From Dipetalonema caudispina (taxonomy: Eukaryota > Nematoda > Chromadorea > Rhabditida > Onchocercidae), in assembly GCA_013365325.1 (NCBI GenBank), contig JABVXV010000024.1:186001-250000 (forward strand): DNA of 64,000 nt. The letters run 5' to 3'. Shown here one piece after another: positions 1 through 17,900 of this stretch. The position numbers and the translations under genes were made by a program. Position 1 is the stretch's first letter. Each line of letters opens with the position of its first letter. The notes under the pieces are model-generated. The model searched no databases. It saw only the letters and a list, made by a program, of their open reading frames with translations, and was not told where the DNA came from.

Positions 1-181
1 TTCTAACAATTCAAATTGAAGCTATCATTTTAATTATAAAATTTAATGGTAGTATTGAAATGTGAATTAAATTCTCAAAATAATTTAACTATGTAATCGA
101 ATTCGAAAATTAATATAATAATATGAATTAACAATTATCAGTTATTTTATCTGACGGTAAGATAATTTACTGCAATTGCAG

Positions 182-2149
182 ATCTATGTAATTGCCAGTT
201 TATTGTTCAATTTGCTTGCATTTTTGGGTATGGCTATTAGCTATAGTTTTATTGTGAGAATGCTTCGTGATCCGGAACAACCAAAACGATCAGAAGATAA
301 AGCAATCATTCTAAAAATGGCAACACTAATTGGTACAGAGATGCTTTGCTGGTTTCCGACTCTTTTCTTTGGTAAGTTTAATAGTAAATTCTTAATACTT
401 AACACTTAACAGTTCACTCTCCTACTATTATTTTATTTTATTTTTTTTTTTTGATCGAAATTTCGACGTAACACAAATCTGGCTATTTTGTAATGTATGA
501 AATATTCTCAATCGTATATTTTAACATGAAAGAATAGTGATATTGATTGATTTCTCCTTTTTTTTTTTCAAATAAAACGATCAACTGATGTATTTCAGGT
601 TTTACGGCAGCATTAGGACATCCACTCATTAGTATCAGCGTGGCGAAGATATTTTTAGTACTATTCTACCCGATAAATGCATTTACAAATCCATTTCTCT
701 ATGTATTCCTTACCAAAATTACTCATATACGACTGTATTCGATATCATTTCTGAGCAGCAAAACACCAAAAATTCCCGGTGAAGTGAAGTAAATTTCATA
801 ACAAAAATTTTGCTAATTTATCTGTCTACCTGTCCTCATGTTTCATCCATCTGTTGACCATTCATAAATATGGTGTAACTCTTCAAAATTTTTCCATCAC
901 TATAAGTGTTATTCAAAAATTTAAATGAATTGATTTGGAAACTATCGAAAAGTCCTTTTCATGTTCCATCATCCACATCTGCAAACGACAGAAAAAGTGA
1001 ATGAATCGGATTTAATAATCGAGGTGAACTTTTTTATTAGATCAATTTTGAAATTTTATAAGAGGGAGCGAAATCAAAAGTTTGTGTTTCCATAATTCAT
1101 TGAATTTTTTGAATTTATTTTGATCAAACAAACTTTGATTGGAATAAGACTACAGATAATTCCACTGAATAGAGCGCATGTAGCGCATGGAACTAAGAAT
1201 TAATCAAACAATGAATATAGAAGATCGTGTACCTTATAAAACCTCCTAAAAGTAGCTTAAGGGGTGAAGAATTGACGTACTATAACATCGGGGTCAAAGT
1301 GTCAGTGGTAGATTTTAGTTCTACAGATTTCCAGAAAGATGTTCGACAGCGTTCATTACTAGATTTACGAAAAGCCTTCAAGAATTACAATGTGTACAGG
1401 CATGTTTTACCTTTGCTATACTTAGTTATTTGTTACTAATAAATGACATAGTGAAGACAAAACAGGACGTGAATAGAAATTAAATCTGAAGTTTATGGAA
1501 ATGTTTGTCATTTATTTTTCAGTATGAATTCTGAAGTTTGCAAAAAAAAGTCATGAAATTGAATACTGAAGTGAATCAACGTGTAATCAACGTGTCTTCT
1601 TGTCTTCTGAAGTACGTATAAAATTCAGATCACTACCCGCGTCAACGTTCCAGAAGGAAAAGCCGATTCACGAAAGTACGTCGTATGAAAAACGACCGCT
1701 AATTTTCACTGAAAGACTACGAGTTTCAGCAGCACCACAGATGAGTGATATTTCAGAACATGTGATATCAGAAAAAAATATCACTCAGGATTCTTTGTCC
1801 GCTGCATCACCAAGTTTCCAGGTAATAATTAGTGTATTTGACCATCAAACAGCTCTTGAAAAATCCCGAGATTTTTCAAAGTCTGAAATTTAATGGGGAT
1901 TTGTGACTTCAAAAAAAGAAGAATCTGTTTTTTTTTTGAAGTTAAAAACATTTTAAGAATCTTATTTTAAAATTTTGTTTCCAGCAACAATCGCCAGCAG
2001 TAAAACAAACCTCTGCAACATTGCCGAAACAGCTGCAGAATAGACGATCAAGCGCTCTAAGTATCGGTAAAGATAGTGGCCGCGGTAGCTTAACACCACC
2101 TATTCCATCATATCGTTTTCAGTGTTTCCCGAGTGAATCTACGACTTAA
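182..2149 (+). CDS. fshr-1: Glycoprotein-hormone-receptor-like LGR GPCR, 3' part (TM5 to C-tail)
   Basis: Five exons are inside the window: 182-371, 599-788, 1253-1399, 1629-1821 and 1985-2149. They encode 294 residues and all phases fit. The upstream exons (leucine-rich ectodomain, TM1-TM4) lie outside. Residues 1-30 are a hydrophobic TM5. A basic loop with [13 protein letters not shown] leads into TM6 ([13 protein letters not shown]). TM7 ends in NPFLY at residues 94-98, preceded by [11 protein letters not shown]. This TM7 block is the hallmark of the FSH/LH/TSH-receptor and relaxin-receptor class of GPCR, which in nematodes is represented by fshr-1; the family signals through G proteins at the plasma membrane. 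The tail after TM7 is long (about 190 residues), Ser/Thr-rich, and ends in FPSESTT. The intron 1400-1628 appears to have a GC donor (CAG|GCATGT); it is the only junction that keeps phase 2 on both sides. The class assignment is firm. One-to-one orthology with C. elegans fshr-1 is inference. Confidence 0.82.
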
Positions 2150-7555
<5,406 letters not shown>

Positions 7556-8577
7556 GAGATCTACTTCATAGTTCCGTTTGAAATTGTTATTCTTTGGTTC
7601 TGACCTCAGTGAGACTGATATATTGCCTTATGAGGCATTGTGAAATGTTTAGAATTCGTTGCGTATTTTCGGAAAATTTGTACATATTTTTGAAAAAATT
7701 ACATATTACGGTTGTTCATTCGTTTTATTTACTATAATATGTATTTAATGTACAAAAATGGGCACGGTTTTAAAGTTCTGTGGGAGAATTGTATTTCAGT
7801 AGTTTGTTTGAAAGAATATAAAGTTTTATGAGGAAGACAGCAAATCGATTTGCTAAGAATTGTTAAGTTTAGAAATTGAACATTATCGAAAGTCGGTGGT
7901 TTTTTCTCCAGAAGCCATTTTTATGTTGGATGTTGATCGCTTAGATTCTTTCACGGTTTTTAAAATTTTCAAAATTGGTTTTTGATGATTCTTTCAGTTG
8001 TTGAGGCCGAAATTTTAAATCTTTACTGAAACTTTTCAGCATTTCCGTATCTTGTATTTCATTGAATTAATGGGGTTTTTTTCATTGAAAGAATTTTGGA
8101 TAAATTTGAGCAGAGAGTTTTTTATTTAAACAAATAAAGAATTCAACACTTCATTTGAGGCGTCTTTTGATGATGAGAAATTTGGTAATGGTTGTGATTT
8201 TGTGGGTAACTTTCGAAATGATAAAAAAATCTCTTCAAGGATGATGATTATTCAAAGTATAGCTTAATCTTAACGATAATCAAGCAATTCGTTATCAGCT
8301 ATAGTTATGTGATTGGATGAATCATACGGACGAATGCCGGATAATCACGGTGATATAAAATTATATCGATATTCGAATTATTGCTCAAATATCAGTGCGA
8401 TAGCACGGATATATTTATGATCCTACATTGTACTCTCATAACATTCCAATTTTTTTAAATTAAATTATGTCTAAATCTTATCAAGTGATAAATGATAGTT
8501 TATCAAACTGAAAATTTGATGATATTTATTCCATCGTTCTTCGGTACTTTTCTAAAACCTCATTTATATCATATTCC

Positions 8578-8604
8578 AGTAGTAGTAGTAGTAGTAGTAG
8601 TAGT
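8578..8604. repeat. (AGT)9 microsatellite
   Basis: Nine perfect AGT units in the spacer 1 kb downstream of SRP54. A likely length-polymorphic simple repeat; it is not inside any coding exon I can find. Confidence 0.95.
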
Positions 8605-9540
8605 GGAACTAGTTTATGTTAATATTTTTGCAAGATTATCTTAATAAAATGAAGCATAAATGCTCGACAGCATCGATTTATTGTGTGCCTCAGCGGTATT
8701 CTCAACTGGCAAAAGCATTTACAATTTCATTCTTTCATTTTCTCTCATCCTGTTCTTTCGTTCTTCTTCTCTTTCATTTCAATTCCAATTTTTTTTTTTT
8801 TTTTTTATTTTCATGCTAATTTTTTGCAATAATTTTCTATAAACTTTTAATTATGATAGTTTTTTTAAACAAAATTTTAGTTCAACCTAAAAGAAGAGAT
8901 GAAAATATCAATATAACGAAATGGTAGGAATTATAGAATGTCGGAAGTCTGATCGATTCTTTTTGACTTTTAATATTTTCCTTTTATTTTTTATTTTTTA
9001 TTTTTTTTTTGTTTTTCTTGAAATTACAAATCGAATAGAATTTAAGCTCGTTGTAGTCTTATGTACTTTATTTGAAACAGCAATTTGATTTCAATTATCG
9101 GTAATCGTTTGCATAAATTATAAACTTAATAACTACTTCCTTTTTACATTTCTTTTAGTTTTTGAATTAATAGCAATAGAATGGATGGATATTTTGAAAG
9201 ATGCCAATGTAATAGAAGTTAGAGGGCTATATTGCACTTAAATCGATTTTTTGTCAAAAAATACTAAAAGTATGTATTGGATATAAGTTCGTTGTTGAAA
9301 TTAATGTACTTTTCGATAATTTCAGCAATAATTTTTATAGGAATTAAAAATTTTTTCTCGGATAAATTTTTCCGGATAAAAGAAATATATTTTATTTCAT
9401 TTATTGTAGAATTTTCATGTTTCCAATTTAATAATCATAAGCTACTACAATTGGTATTTCATTTCTGATGATAAATAATTCATCAGATATTGTATCATTT
9501 ACATTACCAAATAGCTAATGCATTATGCTTATTCAGGCGT

Positions 9541-9626
9541 ATCATACGTTAAGTAACCACGTGTGATGTTTATGCTTAAAATTGTTTGGGCAATTTATAT
9601 GTCAAGTAACCACGTATGATATTTAT
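9541..9626. repeat. Short direct repeat with an inverted partner
   Basis: AAGTAACCACGT-(G/A)-TGAT occurs at about 9551-9567 and again at 9604-9620, followed each time by similar T/A-rich bases. The segment ATCATACGT at 9541-9549 is the exact reverse complement of ACGTATGAT at 9612-9620. The second copy could therefore pair with the sequence before the first. Function unknown; it may be remnant of a short duplication. Confidence 0.6.
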
Positions 9627-10443
9627 ACATTACTCTATTTTTCATTACTATCACTAATACTTTTGTATCAAATCTCATTGATTTTACGGTTGTTATTGAG
9701 GATATTTTGATTAGAGTATTCAACAGAGGTATCACATTGATCTGATAGAATGCCATCTTAAGTCAAACTAATTATTTTCATATCATAATTATTAAGCAAA
9801 CGTAGACGTGAATAATTATGAGCATTTCTGACTGAGCTTATCTTAGTTTGTAAATTTTATGACGTACTACACGATAAATGCGCGAAATTCCAACTGTTCC
9901 AAGGTCATTAATGGTTCATTTCATTTCATCGTTGCAGAAATTTTGACTAAATTTCATCTTTGTGAGTTTTGTCTGTGTGTATGTTTGTGTATTTGATAGT
10001 ATAGAACAACTGTGATGTAAACTATTCACAAGCGCTACTCTATGTCATCAATAATTGGTAATCGATCCCCATCCGATACGATGATCTGATAAACGTATTT
10101 TAAAATCACTCACAATATCCTCTGATATTTGAGCTTTTTTCTTTGATAATTTTTAATTTTAATTCAGTTTTCGTAATTCACTTTTAGAATCTCAAATACT
10201 TTGAGACAAGAATAGTTGCTGATTTTATAATATTAGTAATTGATGCAGTTGTAGTAATATATTTCCGGTTTATTTGATATTTTCCCGAAGAAGTTGTATG
10301 CTAAATATCATTTAATTATTGCTCATACAATAAGAATGAATGAGCATTTAGATTAGATTTTATCAATAATTCGAATGATTTTACTATTCACAATGTTTAA
10401 TGAGTTGTTTTTCTCATTAATTGTTTTAATTTTATGTTACCAT

Positions 10444-10508
10444 AGAAGAGAAAGAAGAGGGAGGGAGAGGGAGAGAGAAAGGGAAAGAGAAAGGTAAAAA
10501 GGTAGAGA
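10444..10508. repeat. Purine-only GA/GGGA tract
   Basis: About 50 nt of almost pure purine (GAAGAG, GGGAGGGAGAGGG, GAGAGAAAGGG) on the plus strand, followed by A-rich sequence. A simple-sequence tract in the spacer before the 743-codon gene. Such tracts can adopt triplex structures, but nothing here shows use. Confidence 0.75.
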
Positions 10509-11909
10509 ATTCCATAATTTTGATGAATCATTGCATGTTTACATTTTTTTTTTTTAACCATATTATTTCACTCCATAACAATTATCTGAAATAGATTTCT
10601 TATTGCTTTTAAGAAAAATTCATGAAAAGCTATTATCAATCTGTTTGTTCTGCAGAATGTCATTAGAGATACATAGGCACTATTGGGTTATTAATGCCTT
10701 TTTGGGATTTTAAATCCTTCAATTTCAGGTCAATTTCAATTCTGCTATTAAAATATCACACATAACTTTTCGCAATCATATGTCAAATTTAGCCATGCAA
10801 ACCTCAACATATTGAAATTATTTGCTGAAATTTGGATTTTTTTTTTTAAATCTCTTTTTTGAATCAAATTATCAAATATTAAATTGAATATTTTTGTATT
10901 TGTATATGGCGTAATTGACATATTCCGTTTCTTACGTTACGTTTTCCATACTAAATTTTTACAAACGTAAGTAACACGCTTGTCTGATTATAGATATCAT
11001 TCGTATGGATATCCATCCATAGGCTTCAAATTCTTATGAAATTTAAAAAACCTAAATCCAGATTCATCTTTTTTTTTTGAAATACCATAGGTAGAATAAA
11101 TCTAGTCCAGCTTCATTCAATTCCATTTCAATTCCTGTACAGTGAACTTAAGTTCCGTTCAACTCAGTTAATTTAATTCAATTCAATCCATTCCTATATC
11201 ATCAAAACAGCTACAAAGTTTCAGTTTTAGCATTCAAATCAAAGAACAGTTTGTTCCAATGATTTTTATTGTGTTAAAACAAAAGATAAGATGGAAGAAC
11301 TAAAACAATTTAAGTTAAATGAAATTCGAAAATCGTTCAGAACGTTGAAGAGTTTTTTAGTCAATCTTTTAAGAAATTTTAAAAATGTTCCTAGTTTGCT
11401 TCATAACCATTTATTTGTTAGAACTTTCAACAGAAATATTTCCAAAATCATCAATTTTTACTTTTTATCAAAATTCTTTTTCTTTTTTTATTTTCATTCT
11501 TTTTCTTATAATTTTTAACATTGTTATCTTTTACAAACGAAGTTAGCACTTTTTCAGTGCTTCCTAAATGTTCCCCATTTAAACGAATTGCTTTTTTTTT
11601 TTTTTTGAATCATTAAACATCGATATAGCACAAATGATATTAGTAGAAATTTCAATATTTTATTAAATATGTAATAATTGAAATAAATTTCTCAATTAAA
11701 TGAATGTTTAAAAAGAAATCATATAAGTTATAGTAATATTTCAGTGAATGACAATAATGGATATTGCCAAATATATTTGTGGAAATACTACTACTAATCT
11801 TGGCATAATATGGCCAATTTTCAACAAATAACAATTTTGGTGCAAATTTTGGTGAATCTTTGAGCTGAAAAATTCATTTTATTTCTGATACTGTTTTGCT
11901 CAGGGAAAA

Positions 11910-14900
11910 ATGTCACTGCTACCAATGAAGGGTTTATCCGGTTCATTACCTGTATTATTTATTGAGGCACGTCTTCAGGGACCACCTGAAATTGTTTTCT
12001 CTCAAATGGGGATTTCCTTTGATGCTGATAATTGCAATGTTGCTCTACTCAGTAAGTTGTTTGCTTTACTTTCTGGAATTCCTGATATTTAAAAAGTTTG
12101 AAAAATGAATGTCAAATTTATTTATAACTTCTAAATTTGATCAATGTATTAGGATGAAAATTTCGAGCAAGAAATTGCAAAAGAAATAGGATGAGAAAAT
12201 GAATAAGAATAAAATTAATAAGTCATTAAGCTAATTTGCCCAGTTCAATTATAACATCAAGCTTTTTAAGTCGATATTTCATTTTTTTTTTCCTCATTTC
12301 TCTGAACAGAAATAAATTGAATGCCTGGGATGATTTGATCTCTTTAACAATTCAATTCATTTCCGTCCAACAAAATGACATCGTATTTTCAAGCAACCAA
12401 CACCTTTATCATATTCACAAAAGGCATTCATATGTTAAAATAAGAAATTTTATTTAAGATAAAAAACAATTTAGTGGTTTAGAACTTTGACCTTTAATGA
12501 TTTAGAAGATTATTGCGTAATGCAATGTTTATTTTGCAAATTTATTATACATTATATCTGATAGCATTATTTGATCGATACAGAAAATTTTCTTTTTCAA
12601 ATAATTCTTTGCAATGAGATAAATTTTCTTCATTACAATAGATTGATTGTTTTCACATAACATTTATATAATATTATTCGAGGAAATTTTGGAAAAAAGT
12701 TTTATTTGGTGGTTCGATGATGAAAACGCCATTAAATAGTTAATAGTTAATTTAAATGGCATTGAATGATTTCATCTTCCACTGTAAAATGCCGAAAAGG
12801 AATGAGAAATGAAAATTGAATTATAATTTTCTTACCAAAAAAAAAAAAAATTCAATCAATTTCTTTGCTCACAATTAATTTCAAAGAAAATTCCATCTTT
12901 CTTTCATTAATATTATATTTTCTATCATAAAATATGATTTTAATTTTTGAACGGATATTAGAATATCGCTAAAAAATAAACTTTTTTGAAATTTCCTTTA
13001 GGGAATAGATGACTGAATAGCTTAGGAAGTGTTTTTTAATAAATTTTGTTGTTATCGGTGGGATAAGTGAGAATTGTTAATGGATTTTAAATTGTTTTCG
13101 ATCTAATTGAATTGAATGATTTCATCACATTTTGATCCAATTTAATTGTTAATAGGAAAAGCCGTCTCCATTCTCGAACATGATTGCTTTTGAGCAAGAA
13201 TAAAATCTGGCCAGATAGAAACATGTGAAATTAATTTTAAAGAAACAATAACTGACTTAGGCGTGCAGAAAGCGCAGTAATGAGCTTGCATTCAAAATTT
13301 AAATTAATTAATTTTGGGATGAAATTTATATAGCTGTGAAAAGTTTTAATTAATTTATCAAAATAAAATTGTCTTCTTAATTAATCTTAACTCTGAATTA
13401 ACATTTAAGTCCTGAATCTGTTCATAGTATGGTATTATATTATGATATATCATAAAATGTTGACATAAATTCCAGCTGTTCAATTTTTTTCTTAACGAGA
13501 ATATGCCAGAAGAGATATTGATTCCCGAATATTTTTCCGTTCCATCCCATTTGAATCAGGAAATGGCTATATCTCTAAATGATTTTTTAATCACTTTGTT
13601 ACTATCATCCAATATCGTTCAATACAATCCTATAAAAATTACAACTTCGTCGCATGGAATCGCAAATATTTCATTACCATATTTAAAATCTCTCCCATAA
13701 CATACCGAACTAAAGACATTTAAATGCGAACTAAAAATATTAAACATTTTATATGTATGCAATATTGATACTAACAAAGAATTTTCATTTGCTAAAATCG
13801 ATCCTTTAGTTAAATATTGGATCCATTAACTTAGGCTTACTTATGCAATTATTATTGGAAGTGTTAAAAATATTTTTTTCTTTCAATCGAAAATTTAAAA
13901 AAAAGAAAAAAGACTTATATTCTTGTCGTAGTAAACAAATGTACTTAATTCAGTAAAAGCAGTGATTTACATTTTTCCCACAAATGCCACATAACATTTA
14001 TCATTCCATAGGGAAAATAACTTATTCTCAAATTCCAAAAAAGCAAAATGAATATAAAATTATTGAATTATTGAAATACACTTTTTTCCTTGTAAAATTC
14101 TCTTTCAATTATTCCTTGAATGAAATTTTCTAATTGAATAAATTTCTTATGAAAAAAAAAAGAAAAAAAAATTTCTCAGAAGATCATATTCCTCATCATA
14201 ATATTCTTCTCTTTGCTTTATCAGTTAGTCTATCTTTTTAAAATCTTTTTAAAAATTATTTTTTTTTAAAAAAAAAATCATCCTTTTAAAAAAATTATTT
14301 TTCAGGAATGAAATAAGTTAATAAATGGCAAAATCAATAAACTTTTCTATTTTTTATTTTCTCACATTTTGACAGAGGTGGGAAAAAGAAGAAGTAAAAA
14401 GTGGGATACTCTCCATTTATTTTAAGCTAATTTAATTTATAAAGATATATTTTGAAATTGACAATAGCTTGCGTCTAGCACTTTTCCTACTATCAAAGCT
14501 AAATTGAAATAAAAGAGCAAAACATAAATGTATAATAATATATGTTTAAAATTATTGAATATAAAGTCAAACTTCTCCTTCGATAGGTATATAATTTAAA
14601 TTTTGTGGTATAAGTTTGAAAATATTTTTTTAGTGCGTACAAGTGGTGTATTATTGGTTGCATCGGTTGGTTCTTATATGATGTATCGGGTTTGTGCACG
14701 ATTATTGGGAAGAAATTTCATTTGGACAATTCTGGAACAAGCACGGTTTGATTTACTTGCTCGTGAAGAAGCATATTTATTAAATCCAAGAATGGTCAGT
14801 TCTATTCTCGATTTATAAGATTTTAGATTTTTTGAACTTAACGATTTCAATCAATCAGTAATTTGAACTAATAATATCTGAACCTGATATTATTGTATTT

Positions 14901-17900
14901 TAAATTTTTATTTTATAAAACGAAATATCGAGAAATGAGATGAAAACTAATAATATCTGAATCTGATATTATGATTTTTTAATTTTCATTATTTTTTCCT
15001 ACTGATAGTTATAGTTCTTTATCAATCCTTAACTTTTTGTTTTGTTATATTCCACTATTCTGAATCTGAATCTGATTGCTGTTATCACACTCCAGATTAC
15101 GTGTGCAGAGAGAAATGAAAAATTATTTGTTGTATTACTAAAATTTAAATTTATATTTTACATTTCTTCAGCAAAAGATTTGAAGCCATAAATAAGCCTG
15201 AAAATTTTGGATACAATATATTAATTTATCGAAATATTTCAGTAACTGAATTTTTTTTCAGATTCTATGTTAAAAATTTTTTTCAGTCATATGGAACCAA
15301 CGACGAATATGATAGCTATTGCGCGGCGGAATTGACGGATGATGAACGAAACGGTTGCGATAGTTATAACCTTTCAACAGTGTCATCCTCGGTTTGCCTC
15401 AGTTTTTATGAATTAAATTATAAATATTGTAAAAAGATGTCTTAATTTTAATATTTACACATTTAATATACATGTAGTAGCATTATTGCATTGACCTTTA
15501 TTCATTCAGGGTTACTTACGAGGAGCAAGAAAGCTCTGTGATGATTCAGTTGTTGAGGGTTCAAGAAGGCGATCAGAAATGACTTCAGAGCAGTAAGTTT
15601 TCTGGATATACATATCAAAAAATATGACCTTTGCATAATGGTAAAAAATGATATCATGAAGCGACTCTCATTTATTTTTTTATTAAGATTCTTATCTTTG
15701 ATAAGTTTCCAAATATGTCTACTGCTAACACATGGCAATTATCAATTACCCAATATCCATTATACAACCAAAATGAAATGTTGAAGTGTTTTTTTGGCTT
15801 ATTTGATGCTGTCCCCTTACTTTAGTTTTCCAATCACTGTTTTTCTTATAAACCGAAAGCTCGACTAAATCCAATTATTCTATCAAAGAATTAAAAAAAA
15901 AAATTACATTTATAACTTTTCAGTCTAGAATATTCAGCGAGTATATCCTTACAAAGTTCTCCTAATGCGAAATTTACTTCAAGTGAAAAGTCAGCTTCAT
16001 TACGGCTACTTTGGGATGATCCACAGTGGGATGAAGAGACAAACTTTTGCTTTTATGGTATTTATTTTCTTCATTTCCACTGATTATAAGCCAAATTCGT
16101 TATTTAGCCTCATCTTAGAAGGGAAAATTACTGATTAATTACCTAAGGATTAGATTTTTCCATTTTTAGAAATAAATTATCCTTAGATTATAGCAGTTGA
16201 AAGTGTAATGCAGTAGCCAGGAAATCCTACTAGGACGACTAGAATTCAACTTTATTCTCAGACACAGATCATCTAGGCTTAATCGGTATAAACGATGTCT
16301 TAATATCATACGCTTAACTCACTTCTGTGACGCTTGACAATCAATTTTATTTATTTTTTTCTTCCTAATTTCTTGGGACACTTCGATTCGATCACATTAT
16401 CGTTTTATAGCAGAATTTCTTTTGAATGGGAATTCCAATTCTGTTTAAGAGATAGATTGTGCGATAAGAAGGATGCCTGATCCCTTCATTTTTCATAATT
16501 AATTTTTAGGAAGAAATAATATTTAAAGAATTAAGATAGTTTTTTTACTGCTGTTAGAAAATCGTCGAGAAATTAGGGAATTAAAAGGTGAAAATGTATA
16601 TTATCTAATCATGGGTACATCTTAATTTGGAAATTTTAAAGTTAAAAATCATTCATTTCTAGGTGATATAGTACATCGTGGTCATTATTCAGCGTCATCT
16701 GATGTTTCGGATATGACCGAATTTCGAGCTGCTAAAGGACTATTTGAAGAACCGGATGATCGTTGCAAAATGAGTAAGGAAGATGAAAGGAGTCATGAAA
16801 ATGTAATTGTTATGTACAGTTAGACTTCGTAAATTGTTTCAGAAATTTAGGTTGAATTTTTGAAATGTTTCAGTCGAAAGCAAATTGCATCTGCAGTAAA
16901 TTCTATCAAGTTTCTCTTATTGTTTATTTCTTGCTCATTTTTACTCTGTAAATGTTTACTCTGAAAAGTTTGGTATAGTAAGATTGCTACGACAGTGAAG
17001 TTAGAAAAACTCGAATTAAGTTTTAGAAACTTTCGAAGATAACTTGATAAATGCATTCTCTTGTTATTTTTCTTTAATCTATGACGGTTGGTCATTACTT
17101 GGAATCATCAAGTGATTTATCAAATATTTCATTTCTTATCTTTACTAAAATTTCAGTCAAATCGAGAAGGAAAAAGTATTGATTTGGATACGAGTGATTT
17201 CATCCAGAAAAACTGTATGGTCGATTCCAAGCATCTTTATCAGATTACTACTGGGTAAATTGGTTTATCTTCACAGAATAACTTCAGACTTTAAAATTCT
17301 CTTCTTTTTTGTGTATATGTATAATGTTACCAAACACTTTCCATTTATATGCTGAAATTGTAGACAATATTAGATTTAGATTAGAATTATCTTACAGATT
17401 TATAACTCGAACTAACAGTATGTCAGTATCGAGCGAACGTAGTTCTCAATCATTTCCATCTCTGAGACAACGACTTATTGCTAATGCATCAACGAATGGG
17501 TAAGTGATTATTGAGTTCTTTCTTTTTTTTTTTTTTTTCTTCCGTTTAAACTGAAAATCGTCGAAAAGAGTGATTACATGTGTAGAAAATTGACTGTATC
17601 AAAAGATACTTGATGTATTACCGGTAACATCGAATGAGTATAAATATTAAAATACTAACTATTCATTGGAAATAGTTGGAAGTTTCAGACTGCTTGAATT
17701 GGTACAATCATCCACTACATCACCGATAGTATCAGCAGACCACATGATAACCTCAATGACTGATAGCGGAATAAGTAAAGGAACTATTTCAACATCCAAT
17801 TTGCAGTCGTCCATTAGGTTATTCATTTTAATCATCGGTTATGATTGATGTAATAGGACACAGTAACTTAAAAAAGGAAAAAACAATTTTTGTAATTATC

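Larger units (their letters stand above)
7556..11909. other. Intergenic spacer, 4.3 kb, simple repeats only
   Basis: No coding exon could be supported on either strand; the short open frames are A/T-rich and low in complexity. Contents: the SRP54 3' region, an AGT microsatellite (8578-8604), homopolymeric A or T runs of 10-18 nt, a short direct plus inverted repeat at 9541-9626, and a purine-only tract at about 10444-10493 (GGGA/GAGA motifs). An acceptor TTTTGCTCAG ends at 11903, just before the next gene. Confidence 0.5.
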
